Below the pieces are notes generated by a model. It made no database searches and was not told the origin of the DNA. It saw nothing but the letters and a program-made list of their open reading frames with translations. Shown here piece by piece: positions 1-10,200 of a stretch of DNA of 64,000 nt (position 1 is its first letter; every line of letters begins with the position of its first letter). The stretch comes from Streblospio benedicti (taxonomy: Eukaryota > Annelida > Polychaeta > Spionida > Spionidae). The translations under genes and the position numbers were made by a program. The stretch lies in contig CM032666.1 of assembly GCA_019095985.1 (NCBI GenBank), positions 9,814,857-9,878,856 on the forward strand, read 5' to 3'.

Positions 1-3000
1 AAGGAGGGTTAGGAAACATTGACGTCTTTGCTCGCATAATTAATAGATATTAATATCTAAATGGCATATCACTGACAAACTCATCAATCTTGTCTTTCAT
101 AGCTTGTTCACTCAATCGCTAATTGCTCAATATCTTGTAACAAAGTATGGTACGCTAAACAAATCACTTTAAAAGGGATGTCAAAAATACGCCAAAGTGG
201 CTACCAACGTGACCGCGTAGATTTGATATCACGATGAGGAATTTTCAAATGATATTGGGTTTATATTAATATGAAAACAGGCTTATACCTAAGATTTCTA
301 TAACTAAAGCAATATACGTGTTTACTATCTCAAGACAAATATGAAATGGTTTCATACTTTATTTTTCTGTTGTATAGTCCTAGCTACTTGTTTATGGCTA
401 TGACATATTTAATGCCTTGCGTGTTTAATCTGAATGAAAGCCCGTCACTGTATGCTATGTGCCAGCTTATGATAACAATGGCTTTTTAAATTTTATGGAA
501 TGATATTTTCAAATGCAGACATCATTTTCATTCCATATGTCAATATATTGGACACGGAAATATTCATAATTTCAGTGAATATATTGGTCGGTTTGTAGAA
601 GGGATGGTTGTTGGTGATCTTGCTTCAGATCTCGAGGTATCTGGCTGTTGTTTTACCTATTACCATGTTATCACCTCTCCTGAGAAGTGGTGTGTGTTGT
701 TGCGGTCTAAGGAAAAGATTATTGATCTACTAATCTGGACCATACGTTTGGTACTCTGGATCGTCTTTATGGTTATCTGGAGCATGCGGAGCATCTGGAT
801 CTCTGACGGCTTGTGACATTGATTGAAGCTGTTTCCTCTTCAGGGTGTTATGTAGCAACGATTGATCCATTACAGCCGACCCAACCAGAAAAGACAAATC
901 TTGCGTGTTCTGGAGCATCAAGGTTACCACACTCTATTATCTTGGTCCACAACATTTCCATCATCTTTGTCATTTGTCCAAACAATATATGTTGCTTGAA
1001 GGCATTAGATAGAATACACTTTGTGTATTTAGCAGCAGCATGCTGGCTCCTCGTTCACAAATCGCAGTTCATTATAAGGAATTATTGGGTCGTCAATGTT
1101 ATGCAATTTACTTCTGATTAATTTTTGTCCGCATTAACGCATAAGTGCCCATCAATCTTTCAACGAAGTGAATATCGAATTCTAATTCCATAATCCCCTA
1201 GTGCAGAAATATAATCATTTTATATGCAATGGGGGTTGGCATTTAATCAGATGAGTCAACAACATTACATTTCTAAAGCATCTTCATGGGCATAAATCAA
1301 TTTATATGTTTTAACAAATGCTTAGCAATCACTGTTGGCTTTTTACAAGGATTTCTGTCAATATGTGGGTTAGAGGCAGCTTTAATTCTTTGGAAGTGGA
1401 ATTTCCTTCTATTAGCCAATGAATTCTGTAATTTCCTTGATGGGGAAACTAAATTTACATGGCGTATCATCTATTACACTCTTTGCAAGGAAATGGGTAA
1501 GTGCTTTGTAGGTCAAGTGGAGCCTATGTAGATTCAATATACACGAGAGACAGGATTTGAGAGAATAGAAAATAGCTGATTGTTCATTATTGAAGTAAAC
1601 AGTAAACTGACTGCTATTTGTTATTTCTTGTCATGGCAATAGACCCCCCCCCCGAAATACACGTACATATTTAGCATTTGGTATACTCCGTCTGACGTAA
1701 GCACACCACTCTTGCATCAATTGTGAGATATGTAATTGATTCGGTGTGCTATGGGAAGTTTGATTAAAACACCAACACTTCAAGTGTGACCCTGCATTAG
1801 TTGTTAAGATTTATTAGTTCATCCTGGTTCTGTCTAATATTATGAGTTAGAATTGTTATTAAAATTCTATTTACACAGCATTTTAGGGATCCATTTTAAA
1901 CTATAACACCAACTACATCTATGTGACACGTGTGGCCGTTTATTTGATGGACACGCAGCAGTGAAAATTCCATCTCCTCCTCAGTGATCCTCAGACAGGT
2001 TTTTCATATTTCCTGGCCTCACAATTGTTAGCGTTATATGCTGTTATTTTGCGGCCAGATGTTGTTGACGCATGGAATAAACAGATGACGTCATACCTTG
2101 AGAACGGTTTTCATTTTTCGAGACTGGAGGCGGTGGAAACTCCTTTATTGCAACTGATACAGTCAGTATTGCGATTACTTAGCACACGTATTCTATGTCC
2201 AAACCGTAGTCGGTGTTTTTCTATCTATTATAAATCCCAATATCGCAATCATTTTTGTTAAGTGATAACCAAACATGATTCTGCCACACTGTGTCGGGTG
2301 CAAGTAGTGTAAGAAGCTAGCATAATGTGCTGATACTGTGACATTGAAACCACCGACGTTGTCCTTCTAAGCGATCAAAAAGTGAATGCCTTGTCTTTCT
2401 AGTACATGAGAGATAATTGCAAATAGTTGTGTAGAGACGCACAACGTCAACACTATCCCAGTTTACTCTTATGGTGAACATCTTTAGCAACTGTCACAAA
2501 CAATAGACATTGTTCTGTGTGCTTTTGTACACTGATTAGACCTTACAGTAGCTTTTTGTGTGGAGGGAGCGCCCATCCCACGTGTTCTTTAGTGACGTCC
2601 TTATTACCGTTTCCAGTGACACATCTGCACTTCTTTAAGTCTAGAATGTCGCTGACAATAACATAAACTATCGCGAAGATCGACCTCCATATTAGTTTGG
2701 CAAGTCTCGCTCAGTGTGGTGGCCAGCAGCCTCGTTCAGATGCGCTCACTCATATTTAAAGAACTCAGACACGGTGAGGGATGCTGCCCAGGTCGACCAT
2801 TCTCGTGTATTACGGACTCAACATTCAATTTACACGTTATTGAAAATAAGAACATAGATATTGAAACAATGAACAGTATATACGGAATTCCCGTTGACTG
2901 AAGAAGGGACACGTGTGTTTTGTACATATATTTTGTTACCTTCTTATATTGAAGAAATGTGTACACTTAAAAAACTACCAGAGAGATAGTATCTCACTAG

Positions 3001-4131
3001 ACACTTACAAAACTATGAAATAAGGCTAAGAGTCTAACTCACTTGACACTTCAAAAATAAATGAAACACAGACACCAGGATAACAACCAATTAGAAACTT
3101 AGAAAATGTGTGTCTAACTTTATTACTTTCCGCTTCAATGATAGCACCCGAGGTAGCCATACATTATAGCAATGCTCGTTTTTGGCGATATTACAAATAG
3201 GTTTTGTAATGATTTGTCACAGGCAAAGGCTATTCTTGCCATCGCGATGTCTCCCGTGCCCAATGAATTGCAGTCACTACATTCACTGGACCCTTTACTT
3301 TTCACCGCTGATAGACAGGGATACGGCATACATGTACGTGCAGGTGAATAAGACATATGTTTAACTGGAACGTGAAGGGGAATTGACCCCCACCCCACCC
3401 CACCCCTCTAAACGGACGACCATCTTTTTCTCTTGTGGTTGGTATTGAGAAAATCGAAAATCCTTGCACCGTGGAATATGTAATTTGTCAACGTTCTACT
3501 CATTATATAGCTCAATTCTCTTGGTCACTTCTGAACCCTATCATTACCTGTACAATTACTCGTAGGCCGCTTGCATAAAGATGACAAGGACAGTTGTGAT
3601 GATAACTTAATGGTCGTGACCAAGAACTATAAGATGCCAATAGATATATCCGTTTATATCTTAAACAAGCGTAAGCAATCTTAATGGCAGGCTCACTTGG
3701 AGGCTCACTTACATTCATTGGAGTTTTGATTTCATTTACATTTATGCATATAATATTCATACAAGAAAGGGTATCATGATGTAATGCCATGAGACATATC
3801 CCAGTAGATAGGCAAACCTGATAGCACCATAAGTACGTAAATCTCTGTTAAGATATCCGACTTAGCTTGAACCCTAATGCCTTTAACCCATTAGCTTCTA
3901 AAGATTTACATGTGATCGGAAATCATATTTAGCCACTCGTCTTGAAACATAATTTAATATTGATATTTGAGTGTTTAGTTTCGGCACCCACAGAGAATAC
4001 TAATGGGGCCATTAATATAATAGCCTTGGATGTTTAGCATAATGATTTCAATTTAGAATAATAAGTGAACAATAAGTGTAAACTAAAAATGACAATGATG
4101 CATGCACGGGATAACATGGGACAATGAATAC
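1..4131. other. Non-coding flank upstream of gene 1
   Basis: I see no gene that I can support here. Open frames are short and AT-rich. A minus-strand stretch at about 600-1080 has several short runs with protein-like composition (for example one ending in DPEYQTYGPD near 730), broken by stops; it could be an old transposon or pseudogene remnant, but I do not recognise a family. A C-rich run at 3386-3407 could form a G-quadruplex on the minus strand. A TGACGTCA palindrome lies near 2087. Confidence 0.5.
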
Positions 4132-4145
4132 TATAACTGTTAGTA
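4132..4145 (+). repeat. Left copy of 14-bp target-site duplication
   Basis: The 14 bases TATAACTGTTAGTA occur here and again at 5876-5889, exactly bracketing the Penelope-like element. The flanking bases differ on both sides, so the match is exactly 14 bp, as expected of a target-site duplication made on insertion. Confidence 0.75.
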
Positions 4146-4186
4146 AATGGAATAGATTCATTGGGTTTCTTTTGTGCTATGATGAT

Positions 4187-4312
4187 ATTGATTTTTGCTA
4201 AACCCAAACATTTTATACCTTTGCAAATATTTTCGACCTTGTCTGTCAGACAGTCTTTTTTAAGCTGACGTCACACAGGATGACAGGATGTGACGTCAGG
4301 AAGTAGGTCAGT
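4187..4312 (-). repeat. PLE terminal repeat, inverted 5' copy
   Basis: This is the reverse complement of 5742-5868 over about 126 bp with only a handful of differences. It contains two TGACGTCA palindromes (4266-4273 and 4291-4298) and the reverse complement of the hammerhead-like core (4231-4249). The 41 bp to its left, up to the direct repeat, have no counterpart at the other end, matching the one-sided extension known for Penelope terminal repeats. Confidence 0.8.
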
Positions 4313-4489
4313 ACTGGTAGGTACTGCAATGGGCAGTCCCGTCTCCCCAATAGTGGCCAATTTGTTCATGGAACACCTAGAACAGACAGCCATAGCCACT
4401 GCAGAAATAGACATTAAACACATATGGTGGAAACGATATGTGGATGATGTTTTGGCGAAGATTCCCATAGGTACAGTTGAGAGACTTTA
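4308..4489 (+). pseudogene. PLE reverse-transcriptase palm fragment
   Basis: An open segment reads through [18 protein letters not shown] and then WWKRYVDDV, the RT motifs just before and at the catalytic YxDD box. The upstream fingers region is absent because the inverted terminal repeat abuts the palm directly, and a MITE interrupts it at 4490. It is a fossil fragment of the Penelope-like element; no function is expected. Confidence 0.8.
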
Positions 4490-4771
4490 GGGGCGGTCCA
4501 GACGAACATCAGGGGGGGGGGCTAGGTCTTTTTTTGAAATAAATAGTTTGTTTCTGCATATGTCCCCAAAAAATAGTTTGTTTGTATATGTGTCCAGAAA
4601 AAAATAATTTGTTTGTATATGTGTCCAGACTTATAGATATAGTTTATAAGACCAACATGAAAAAAAAATTTGTTCAATGAACACGAAAAAAAAAAGTTTG
4701 TTTTTGTGGGGTCTCTGAAAAAAATAGTTTGTTAGCAGGTAAAAAAACCTAGCGCCCCCCCTGATCGCCCC
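4490..4771. mobile_element. 282-bp MITE with TTA duplication, inside the PLE
   Basis: The ends are inverted repeats. The left end starts GGGGCGGTC and continues to a G-run and CTAGGT; the right end reads the same in reverse complement (ACCTAGCGCCCCCC...GATCGCCCC). TTA flanks both sides (4487-4489 and 4772-4774). The inside is non-coding and made of repeated A-rich units of the type AAAAATAGTTTGTTTG followed by TATATGTGTCCAG. A 3-bp TTA (TWA) duplication with G-rich ends fits a non-autonomous PIF/Harbinger-type element; the superfamily is inferred from these marks only. It is younger than the Penelope element it interrupts. Confidence 0.7.
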
Positions 4772-4774
4772 TTA

Positions 4775-5315
4775 ATACTCACCTCAACCAAGTAGACTCT
4801 AAACACAGTATTGTTTTCACACATGAATGTATGGACAGCAACAGCATACCTTTCCTGGACACGCTCATCTCTGTAAAAGAAGATGGCCACTTAAAGACAA
4901 TAGTGTACAGGCAAAGCACCCATACGAACCAATACACATCCAATTCACATCACCCTACCATACACAAGTTAGGAGTTGTGAGGACATTACTAGATAGAGC
5001 AGAGGTCATAGTATCCGAGGAAAAGGATAGGGAAACTGAGGGGAATACCATCACAGAGGCTCTCAGTATCTGTAACCCCAAGTGGACGTTTCAGGAGGTA
5101 AAACGCATGAAGGCGTCAAATCAGAAGGGTAAAAGGAAGAAAACTAGTTATGTTAATCGAGCCAAATCCAGAGGTATGGTAGTCATCCCGTATACCAAAG
5201 GACTATCAGTGAGGATTGATAGAACACCCAGAGACCACAACATCAGTACTGCCTTTAAACCATACAAGACCCTGAGAAACATTTTGGTCCACTCAAAGGA
5301 CAAAATCAAGCCGTA
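4775..5315 (+). pseudogene. PLE RT thumb/linker fragment
   Basis: An open segment (from 4831, about 161 residues) carries IPFLDTLISVKEDG, then YRQSTHTNQYTSNSHHP, then a basic linker, then KPYKTLRNILVHSKDK. These blocks are standard for the region of Penelope-like proteins between the RT catalytic box and the endonuclease. It lies between the MITE and the GIY-YIG region on the same strand. It is a fossil part. Confidence 0.8.
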
Positions 5316-5700
5316 AGAGATGTGTGGTTGTGTGTACAAGATTGGGTGCAGAAACTGTGACAGTGTGTACATTGGCGAAACAGGGAGGAAATAAGGTACT
5401 CGTGTGGCAGAACACCAAAAGGATGTCGAAGAACATACCAACAGTGAAGTACGCACCAGAGCCACCCGTTTGTCATCTGCAAGTGACTTGCACAAATCCG
5501 CCACCACAGATCACATGGCCAATTTGAACCATATCCCTGACTGGGACAACACGAAGCCCATCAGTCGTGAGTCCAACACTAGAGACAGACAGATCCGGGA
5601 AGCGATCGCTATAAGGAAAACTCACAAGACAATGAACCGAGATGAAGGTGCATACTCCTTATCACACGCATATGACACTTTACTGAAGCCATGGGCTTCT
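5316..5700 (+). pseudogene. PLE GIY-YIG endonuclease fragment
   Basis: The sequence encodes a VYKIGCRNCDSVYIGETGRK block, the zinc-like CxxC plus YIGET(G)R signature of PLE endonucleases, followed by an AEHQKDVEEH-type block. In intact elements this domain nicks target DNA to prime reverse transcription. The region is decayed. It is followed by a C-rich stretch and the 3' terminal repeat. Confidence 0.75.
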
Positions 5701-5741
5701 CGCAGGGACAGCCCCCCCCCCCTCCCTCCCGTGCCCCCGAC

Positions 5742-5868
5742 ACTGACCTACTTCCTGACGTCACATCATGTCATCCTGTGTGACGTCAGCTTGAAAAAGA
5801 CTGTCTGACAGACAAGGTCGAAAATAATTTGCAAAGGTATAAAATGTTTGGGTTTAGCAAAAATCAAT
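5742..5868 (+). repeat. PLE terminal repeat, 3' copy
   Basis: This is the partner of 4187-4312 in inverted orientation. It holds two TGACGTCA palindromes (5756-5763, 5781-5788) and the block CTGACAGACAAGGTCGAAA (5805-5823), which resembles a hammerhead ribozyme core. Element-derived sequence continues to 5875, where the right direct repeat starts. Confidence 0.8.
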
Positions 5869-5875
5869 GTTGGCA

Positions 5876-5889
5876 TATAACTGTTAGTA
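5876..5889 (+). repeat. Right copy of 14-bp target-site duplication
   Basis: TATAACTGTTAGTA, identical to 4132-4145. Confidence 0.75.
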
Positions 5890-6656
5890 GTTATAACTAT
5901 TAGAATAGGCTATTACCGAAATTGACAATTGGATGAATGCTTATGATGTAGATGAAGATGTATGATTTAGATGTAAGGAAACAAGAGATTTCCAAATGTG
6001 ATTGTATAATAGTATTCGATGCAATCGAATGAAGATCTATACGTAAATAATGAGTTTATACACGTGAAAGAACATATTGTGATACTACATGCAGTAGTAC
6101 AGTATGTTTTATTTGGCAAATTTACTAATTAACACCCATAGTAAAATCTGCAAAAATGGTGCAATGACACTAGCGTGGTTGTTAGCAGGTGTACAGTAGC
6201 ACAATGCTCATATTGGACCTCCTATTTAAAAAATCGATTCAGTTTTTCACGTAGCATTAAAGACAAAGCCACATCCTAGGGGCCATATTAAGTTTACGTT
6301 TTTTCCTGTGTACAGTTGTTTTTTGTACTAGTATCACTCATCACACATCATGATGAAACATGACAATTGACTAAAACGTTATTAAACACTTGCACAAAGT
6401 TAAGGATCATTGTACCAGAAGCAATTGCATACTATCTGTAAAAGACACGTTGACCTGTATAATAATCATATTCAAACACAACATAATCCTCTCGTGAACC
6501 CTTTAATTTCAATGTATTCATGTGTGTTTCCATTTTGCATTATTTTATATGACTAAATGTATTTTTAACAGGTAGCAGTTGTACCCATTGATTACACGCT
6601 CTTTCAACCAAACCGCTTACTCACTTATATTATAAGTAATCTTCTCTATCTTTCAG
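5890..6656. other. Non-coding stretch before the first coding exon of gene 1
   Basis: AT-rich with no recognisable motif. It ends in a good acceptor (CTATCTTTCAG, 6646-6656), so part or all of it is probably an intron downstream of an unidentified 5' non-coding exon of gene 1. I cannot place the promoter. Confidence 0.5.
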
Positions 6657-6684
6657 ATTAAAGTAGACAACAAATCACCCAAAG

Positions 6685-7206
6685 ATGGCATCTTTCAATG
6701 AAACAGTAGACACGACACCCATCTACAGGCATCCACTGGCGAACCAAACCACTGGGCCGACATGCCCAAATGAATCCACCCAGGTGACAGACTGGAATGC
6801 TTTCATCACCTACCGGGTCATCATCGATGTATTCGTTGTGGGAGCCCTCATAATCTTCGGACTCTTTGGCAATGCCCTGTCAATGGCTATTTTACACCGT
6901 GATCAGGATAGAAAGAACGCAAATGCCAACACGACGAACTGGCTTCTTCAGACGCTTGCCCTGGTGGATTCGATGTATCTATTAGCTTGCGTGTTCATTC
7001 AACCTGTTAAGAGTATTCATGACTATACACCAGACTGGGCTCCGGGTATCAAGGACACATTTCCATACATCTATCCCTATGTGTTTGTGGGGGCATCTAT
7101 AGCACAGACCATTACAGTTTGGATGGTAATGCTGGTGACGATAGACAGGTATATCGCTATATGTCATCCGCTGAAGACGCATCTAAGAAGTGTTGAAAAG
7201 GCTAAA
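6685..7206 (+). CDS. Gene 1 coding exon 1 (N-terminus to intracellular loop 2)
   Basis: The exon itself starts at 6657 after CTTTCAG; 28 bases of 5' UTR precede the ATG (AAAGATGG, a favourable context). It encodes residues 1-174: the extracellular tail, TM1, TM2, TM3 and the DRYIAICHPL block. The donor is AAA/GTAAGT, phase 0. Confidence 0.9.
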
Positions 7207-10200
7207 GTAAGTCAGTAATATATGTCTATCAGCTTTAGTGGTCTTTACTATATGTCCATTAACACTAGTAAGAAACATGAGCAAATAGTAATTTTTGAGA
7301 TCACGTTTTCAAGTTATTGTGGCTGCGTTCTTAAATGTGTACATAACAATGTGCTGTTCACTCGTTAACACACATTCAGACCACATAAAATGTACATTTG
7401 GAGCAAAACACTCCGTTTGACATATTGTTCACCATTTCTTCCTATAGTAATGTTTTAAATTTAATTATTAGAATTAAGTATTCAGTATTCATCACAGTGC
7501 TTTCCCCTGCAGGTGTGCGTGCTTCTCATCGTGATAGTATCCATAGTGTACAACATCCCCAGAATATTCGAGCGACAAATGCGATTTGAGTTTGATCCAT
7601 GCACCAATACATCACACGTAAGTGACATGTCTTCAATTTAGATTTGAGACAGATAATAAGAAAGCTTTATTGGGGCACAGTGGTTATTTATGGTCTTAAT
7701 ATGGAAGCCCCGTGCAGCGCAGACCTTCATTATCGTCTGCAGGAAACTGGGTCATGATTGTGGTGTTATGGGTTCTGAATTCATCGATTTAGGTCAATTT
7801 AGGTACTGACGTCACTTTTAAATGTTATGAAAAATAGCAATGTAGGTTTATTGAAACAAGATTATTGTATATGTATATGGTATATCCTATTATTTAAGAG
7901 TATATAAACTGATAATATGTTAGGAAACATCGCATTTGCGACACATGTTGCATACTTTTCCGTATATCACTCTTTTTAACTTTTCCCTTTTAAACAGTTT
8001 AAAACAATTTTACATGAGTGCAAACTGCCAAATTAGCTTTTTCAACAATAGATACCAACTATATCAAAGTAATTATAGTGGGTCATAATACATGTACTGC
8101 ATATATGACCAAGTTTCTCAAATCACTAGATATAAATGCCAGTTTCTTATACAGCATGTGGTTGAATGCATATCATTTGGACATCACCTATATGGATGCC
8201 ATATTTATCATCTCTCAAAGTCCATGTCATTCCCAAGCAATAGATATTCATTTATACCAGTTGATGATGTGAAAAGTTTCAACAATCAAATTAGAATTTA
8301 TCAGCATATACATGCATGCAACTATATTTAAGAACAAACATTTTCGGGCATATTCAATCGTATAAAGAATTATAGATTGTTTACTTTTATTTTCAATTGG
8401 AATCCTGGCTCTATACAAACAGAAAACAAGAATATTGTTGACGAGAACTAGTATAGGCAGCACATTTAGTGGAAAGTGCAATGGAGACTGCAAAGTTGGC
8501 CTCTCGGTGAGATATTAGACATACCGCGGCATGGTTTGAATCATAAAGTAGATGGTGAGTGAAAATCAATACTGGAAATTGAAGAAATTGTCATACCATT
8601 TTACTTTGTTTTGCCTACATTGCACTTAATAAAATGCTGCCGGCCTTGCATTGTCGAGACACACACAAAAAGGGATAAAACACAACAAAGGCCATGCCAC
8701 GATCAAACATTAAGGACCAGCACGTGCAATACATTTTGATAGGTAGTACACCACCCAGAAAGCTCGTAATAGTCCAGATTTCATGCAATGGCAGTATTTT
8801 AGCATTACTTTCTTGGTTTAAGCTGATTGGAATAGGGTGGTCTTGACAAGTATAAACATTGGTTGTATTCATAGTAAAGCAATTCTTGTGGAGTGCTTGC
8901 AGAAGCATGCGTCAGGTGCTAGCTTTCACCATACGTTTTATCGAGTGTTATCATTAAAATAGTTTGCCTTAGGGATTAGAAGTACAGAAAAACACATTGA
9001 ACCATTGTCTTCTCCATTTCTAGAAGACATGGTCATCGAGTGAGCCCATAGGAATAGGATTTTGATGTTTATATACACAATGCAAAACCTGCGTTAACAT
9101 ATACAGACACCACAACCGAAAACACAAGCACCAACACATTTTAAACAATTGAACAACTTAAAAACAACAGCACCCCCTTATTTTGATTTTTTGTATGTTT
9201 ATTGTTCAAAACTAGAGATGAGGCATCACTGTCAGGGCATTACGTCAAAGAAGTCATAAAATATAGGAAGTGGGTAGATTCCTCTAGCTTTCAGATGACA
9301 TTTGACTGTCATGTTACATTCTGAACCAATACATGTACATGAGTGGAAAAAAACACCAGGTGTTCCTCATGTCTAGTTTTGCTCTTAACATGTACACAAT
9401 TAAATCAATAACCTGTTAATTTGAGCACCTTTTGAACTACCAGATGTAAGATTGACAATGATTTCCAAATGTTTCTCTATATAAATAGATGTGCCTCATA
9501 ATATTATATGCCGAGGTCACATTAACCATTGTTGTGAGCGGATATGAGTCTTACCTACCCTAAGCATTCTCGTTATTTGCTAATAAATGGGAGTGTGTGG
9601 ACGTAGAACCAATTATTGGCTCGTTCTCATGTGACTTTCCTCATTCATCACAATATATCCACGTGACTATAACAAGCACGACACATGGTTCATAAGCAGC
9701 GTCTGGATGCAGGCAATTGTCACCGCCTGAGCGGCCTGCAGAGGAGTGGATCCATGGATCACACACTAGTTATTGTTTCCAAATTTCGTGCAGTTGGATG
9801 AGTGTCCTTTTAATGACGCTTCCAGCTGTATTGCTTCATGAGAATGAATTTATTTTTTAGATCAGCACTTAATTATTTCGTAAAGTATGTACCCATGTAG
9901 AATATTACAGGAATCCACCAAAGATCGCAGGAAGCCACCATAACATTGAGCTGATTCTCATAATGAAATTTCCTTATTTAAGTGGCGTGCACCGTGAGGT
10001 ACATGCATACCATGTTATTGAGATTGTTTCTAATTGGTCAGTCTCTCCTATTGCATAAAAGCAATAAGCAATTAATTTAGGCCTTGTACAGGTTAATTAT
10101 GCACATTTAAGGACCACGGCATTTCATTGAGGTGTAGGTTACTTTTAGTAAAAAATACACATGAACTCACATAGTGCACTGTAGTTCTTGCCTCGTAATA

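Larger units (their letters stand above)
4146..5875 (+). mobile_element. Penelope-like retroelement (PLE), 5'-truncated, broken fossil
   Basis: The order is 41-bp extension (4146-4186), terminal repeat in inverted orientation (4187-4312), reverse-transcriptase palm segment (about 4308-4486), RT thumb/linker region (about 4775-5315), GIY-YIG endonuclease region (about 5316-5520), and terminal repeat in the opposite orientation (5742-5868). The RT segment has [10 protein letters not shown] and the YVDD catalytic box. The endonuclease region has the CxxC-VYIGETGR signature that defines GIY-YIG-bearing PLEs. Inverted or partly inverted terminal repeats, a 34-40 bp extension on one of them and 5' truncation are known PLE habits. 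A 282-bp MITE has since inserted at 4490-4771. The element is 5'-truncated and the coding part is broken in several places, so it is a dead copy. The two terminal-repeat copies are still about 95% alike, which suggests a moderate rather than ancient age. The family call is firm; the clade within PLEs is not determined. Confidence 0.85.

Noticed and set aside
730-1080. Possible minus-strand protein remnant
   Set aside because: Short protein-like runs are separated by stops and cannot be tied to a family, so I mention it only in the flank entry.
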